DNA of 64,000 nucleotides from Cloeon dipterum (Eukaryota > Arthropoda > Insecta > Ephemeroptera > Baetidae): NCBI RefSeq assembly GCF_949628265.1, contig NC_088790.1:16310545-16374544 (forward strand). Reading direction: 5' to 3'. The notes below the pieces were generated by a model, which was not told where the DNA came from, searched no databases, and saw only the letters and a list, made by a program, of their open reading frames with translations. Position 1 is the first letter of the stretch. The number at the start of each line of letters is the position of its first letter. The position numbers were made by a program, and so were the translations under genes. Below are positions 62,033-64,000 of this stretch, one piece after another.

Positions 62033-64000
62033 ATGAAGACGTTTTTAATTCTCTTCCTGCTAGGGGTTGTTTCTTTCCTGTTTAGCTTTTCACGGGTTCC
62101 AACTATGTTTTCACAAAATTTCAGACGACCTTTGCAGACCCGAGCGCAACTTCTTGTCCTTCGTCTTGCAACTGCCAAGTCAGTGAGCTCAGAGACGATT
62201 TGCTCGCCAGCTCATGGAATCCGGACCAAGACGCGCCAAAGTTGCATCCAAACGAGGTTAGATATATTATTTATTCACCGGTCACAAATTAATTAAACTT
62301 GCAAAACATCCTATGAACAGAGATTTTATTTGCCATTAAAAATTAACCTAGCCTAAATTAATTTCATATTTTTTTTTAATTCTTAAGTGTTTCTAATTAT
62401 TTTTTAAATCCTGGTTTGCAGGCAATACACCTAGCTGACGAGGACAATATCAATTTCCACGGCCTGCTGCGGACGGCGATTTGCGTTTATCAGTCGGACG
62501 TTAAGTTGGACGCATGGATGGCAGGGCTTCCACTCAACTTGGAGGTAAATTTGATCATAGGACACCAACATTAAGGTTAAATAAAATGTTGATTCAAGGC
62601 GCTGACCATCATGCAAGCGCCTGGTGTGGACAAGGTCATTTTCGAGGAGCACCACTTCCAGCAATTCCCGTCGCTGGTGCTGCTTGACATCCAAGCCGTG
62701 GCGAACGCGTCCTCCGTGGTGCTCAAGAGCAATTGCCTGCGCCCCCTACGTAACCTCAAGTTCCTCTCTCTGAAGAACATCCGATTCCAGGGCCAGCCCG
62801 ACGTCGCTCCTCCGCCACCACCGCAGTACGTGATCCCGGATCTAGGCCCCGACCTGACCCAGTGGAAAATTCAACAGCCGGTGCAGCCGATGGAAATTAA
62901 TTTTGTCGCACACGACGAGCCAATGCCGTACTCCGAGTACAAGGCGGCCATCGAGCACGCAGACATGACCATCTTTAGCGGACTAGAGAGACTCGAGGTG
63001 CTCAGAATCGAGAGCTGCGGCATGACAGAAATCAAGTGGCAAATGTTTCAGGTAATTGATTTTTGGGTTGAAATCTGCTGTCGATCATTTACTATTTGTT
63101 GCGACTGAGAGACATTCCAGATAGAATTTTGGAGCCGCAGTGAAGACATATACAGGGAAATATAATTAAAAATTTAACTGTTACTGAGTTTTGGATTTAA
63201 AACCCGCACCGAAGCCTTCTTATAGAAACGCCAGGCATTTGTCCCTAAAGTCGCTGGAGAGTTGCGAAAATCCGCAATTGGCGAGTTGGCCCAGCTATTT
63301 AAGCATATTTATAGTCTCTTAATTAACTACCTTTGCCATCTCTGACATTAGGCTGCCAGTAATATTTATCCAGAAATGCTCAAATATCTCCCATTGCCTT
63401 GACACTCCTAGGAATACCAACGGGCTGGCCAAAAAATACAATTTACGTTGTGCCGATTTTCTGATTTTTGAAAATCAGAATTGTGTTAAAATTTCAAGGG
63501 TCTGCGGAGCCTGGAGTGGTTATCCCTAGATAAGAACGAGTTATTGTACATTCCGGACTTTGCTTTCTACGGGGCCCCGCACCTAAAGCGCCTTTCACTT
63601 GCGCACAATCGCATCCTCACGATGCACTTCCGAAATTTGGCCGGTCTCCTCGAGTTGGAAAGACTTGACATGTCGGACAACAACTTGTCGTACCTGTCGG
63701 AGCTGTCCTTGCCGCCTTTCCCAAAACTGCTGGAGGCTGACTTCCGCAATAACCCTATAGAAAACATCTACAAGTCTACCTTTGAAGTAATGAATCGCAC
63801 AGAAACGCTCTTTCTGGGCGGAGACCAGAAGTTGAGAATTGAAGTAGGCGGTCTCTCTGGATTGGATTCACTTAGGTCTGTTTAATCAGTTTGATAAATC
63901 CAGAAGTTTATCTACAGTTGAGTTGCATTCCAGGACTCTGACAATTTCGAACGCAAAGCTGAGAGTTCTGGATCTGTCCACATTGAAAGGTGCGAGACGA
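62033..64000 (+). CDS. Secreted or membrane leucine-rich-repeat protein, N-terminal part (partial)
   Basis: Exons 62033-62065, 62125-62256, 62422-62544, 62599-63051, 63499-63875 and 63934 to beyond 64000 join in frame. The first two give a clean signal peptide (MKTFLILFLLGTTFA) followed by a cysteine-rich LRR N-cap (CPSSCNCQ). That requires a 59-base intron with a weak donor (GGG|GTTGTT). LRR repeats follow, best seen in exon 5: LRSLEWLSLDKNELLYIPDF, LKRLSLAHNRI, LERLDMSDNNLSYLSEL and LLEADFRNNPI. Before them is an unusual proline-rich insert (QPDVAPPPPPQYVIPDLG) of about 60 residues interrupting the repeat pattern. I do not recognise the orthologue. The C-terminal half, including any membrane segment, is off the right edge. 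The gene lies opposite the carnitine carrier. Confidence 0.8.
63222..63312 (+). repeat. SINE-like dispersed repeat, copy 3 (in LRR gene intron)
   Basis: Tail portion only: GAAACGCCAGGCATTTGTCC, CTAAAGTCGCTGGA, GGCGAGTTGGCC and AGCTATTTAAG, matching copy 2 almost base for base. It lies in the intron between exons 4 and 5. Confidence 0.65.

Overview
This window is nuclear DNA from an arthropod, most likely an insect outside the higher flies. It is AT-rich, the genes carry many short introns with GT-AG borders, and the proteins are recognisably insect orthologues (period, Dredd, polyhomeotic, myoblast city). The species cannot be named from the sequence. Exon borders below were set by hand from splice motifs and reading-frame continuity, so single borders may be off by a base or two.

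Layout, left to right. 71-6547 (-): N-terminal half of the DOCK1-type Rac exchange factor myoblast city, running off the left edge. 7601-9374 (+): a complete Dredd/caspase-8-like initiator caspase, head-to-head with it. 10754-15800 (-): complete polyhomeotic, with a GC-rich probable first exon and promoter near 17.3-17.6 kb. 18605-28097 (-): complete period clock gene in 23 coding exons (1279 aa by my count), with a probable non-coding first exon ending at 31318 and three CACGTG E-boxes within 31.13-31.63 kb. 31.6-39.1 kb: a large gene-free stretch with degenerate repeats and a 5S-rRNA-like fragment.

39140-44877 (-): mitoferrin. 45202-46754 (+): DENND10 (FAM45), divergent from mitoferrin, first exon uncertain. 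48478-50475 (+): G protein alpha-i, complete at 355 aa. 51621-54057 (-): RXYLT1 (TMEM5), the ribitol-xylosyltransferase of dystroglycan glycosylation. 54476-55995 (+): RNase P/MRP subunit RPP40. 56037-59719 (-): NOB1, the 20S pre-rRNA endonuclease, whose first intron contains a complete same-strand gene at 58301-59431 that looks like the centriole duplication factor Ana2/STIL. 61338-61769 (-): the last two exons of a carnitine/acylcarnitine carrier. 62033-64000 (+): start of a secreted or membrane leucine-rich-repeat protein running off the right edge.

These are unrelated housekeeping, developmental, immune and clock genes rather than one pathway. The most notable points are the nested NOB1/Ana2 pair that may share a first exon, the RPP40/NOB1 convergence with only 41 bases between stop codons and both poly(A) signals close to them, the period E-box cluster, a frame-required GC-AG intron in DENND10, and three families of dispersed or local repeats.
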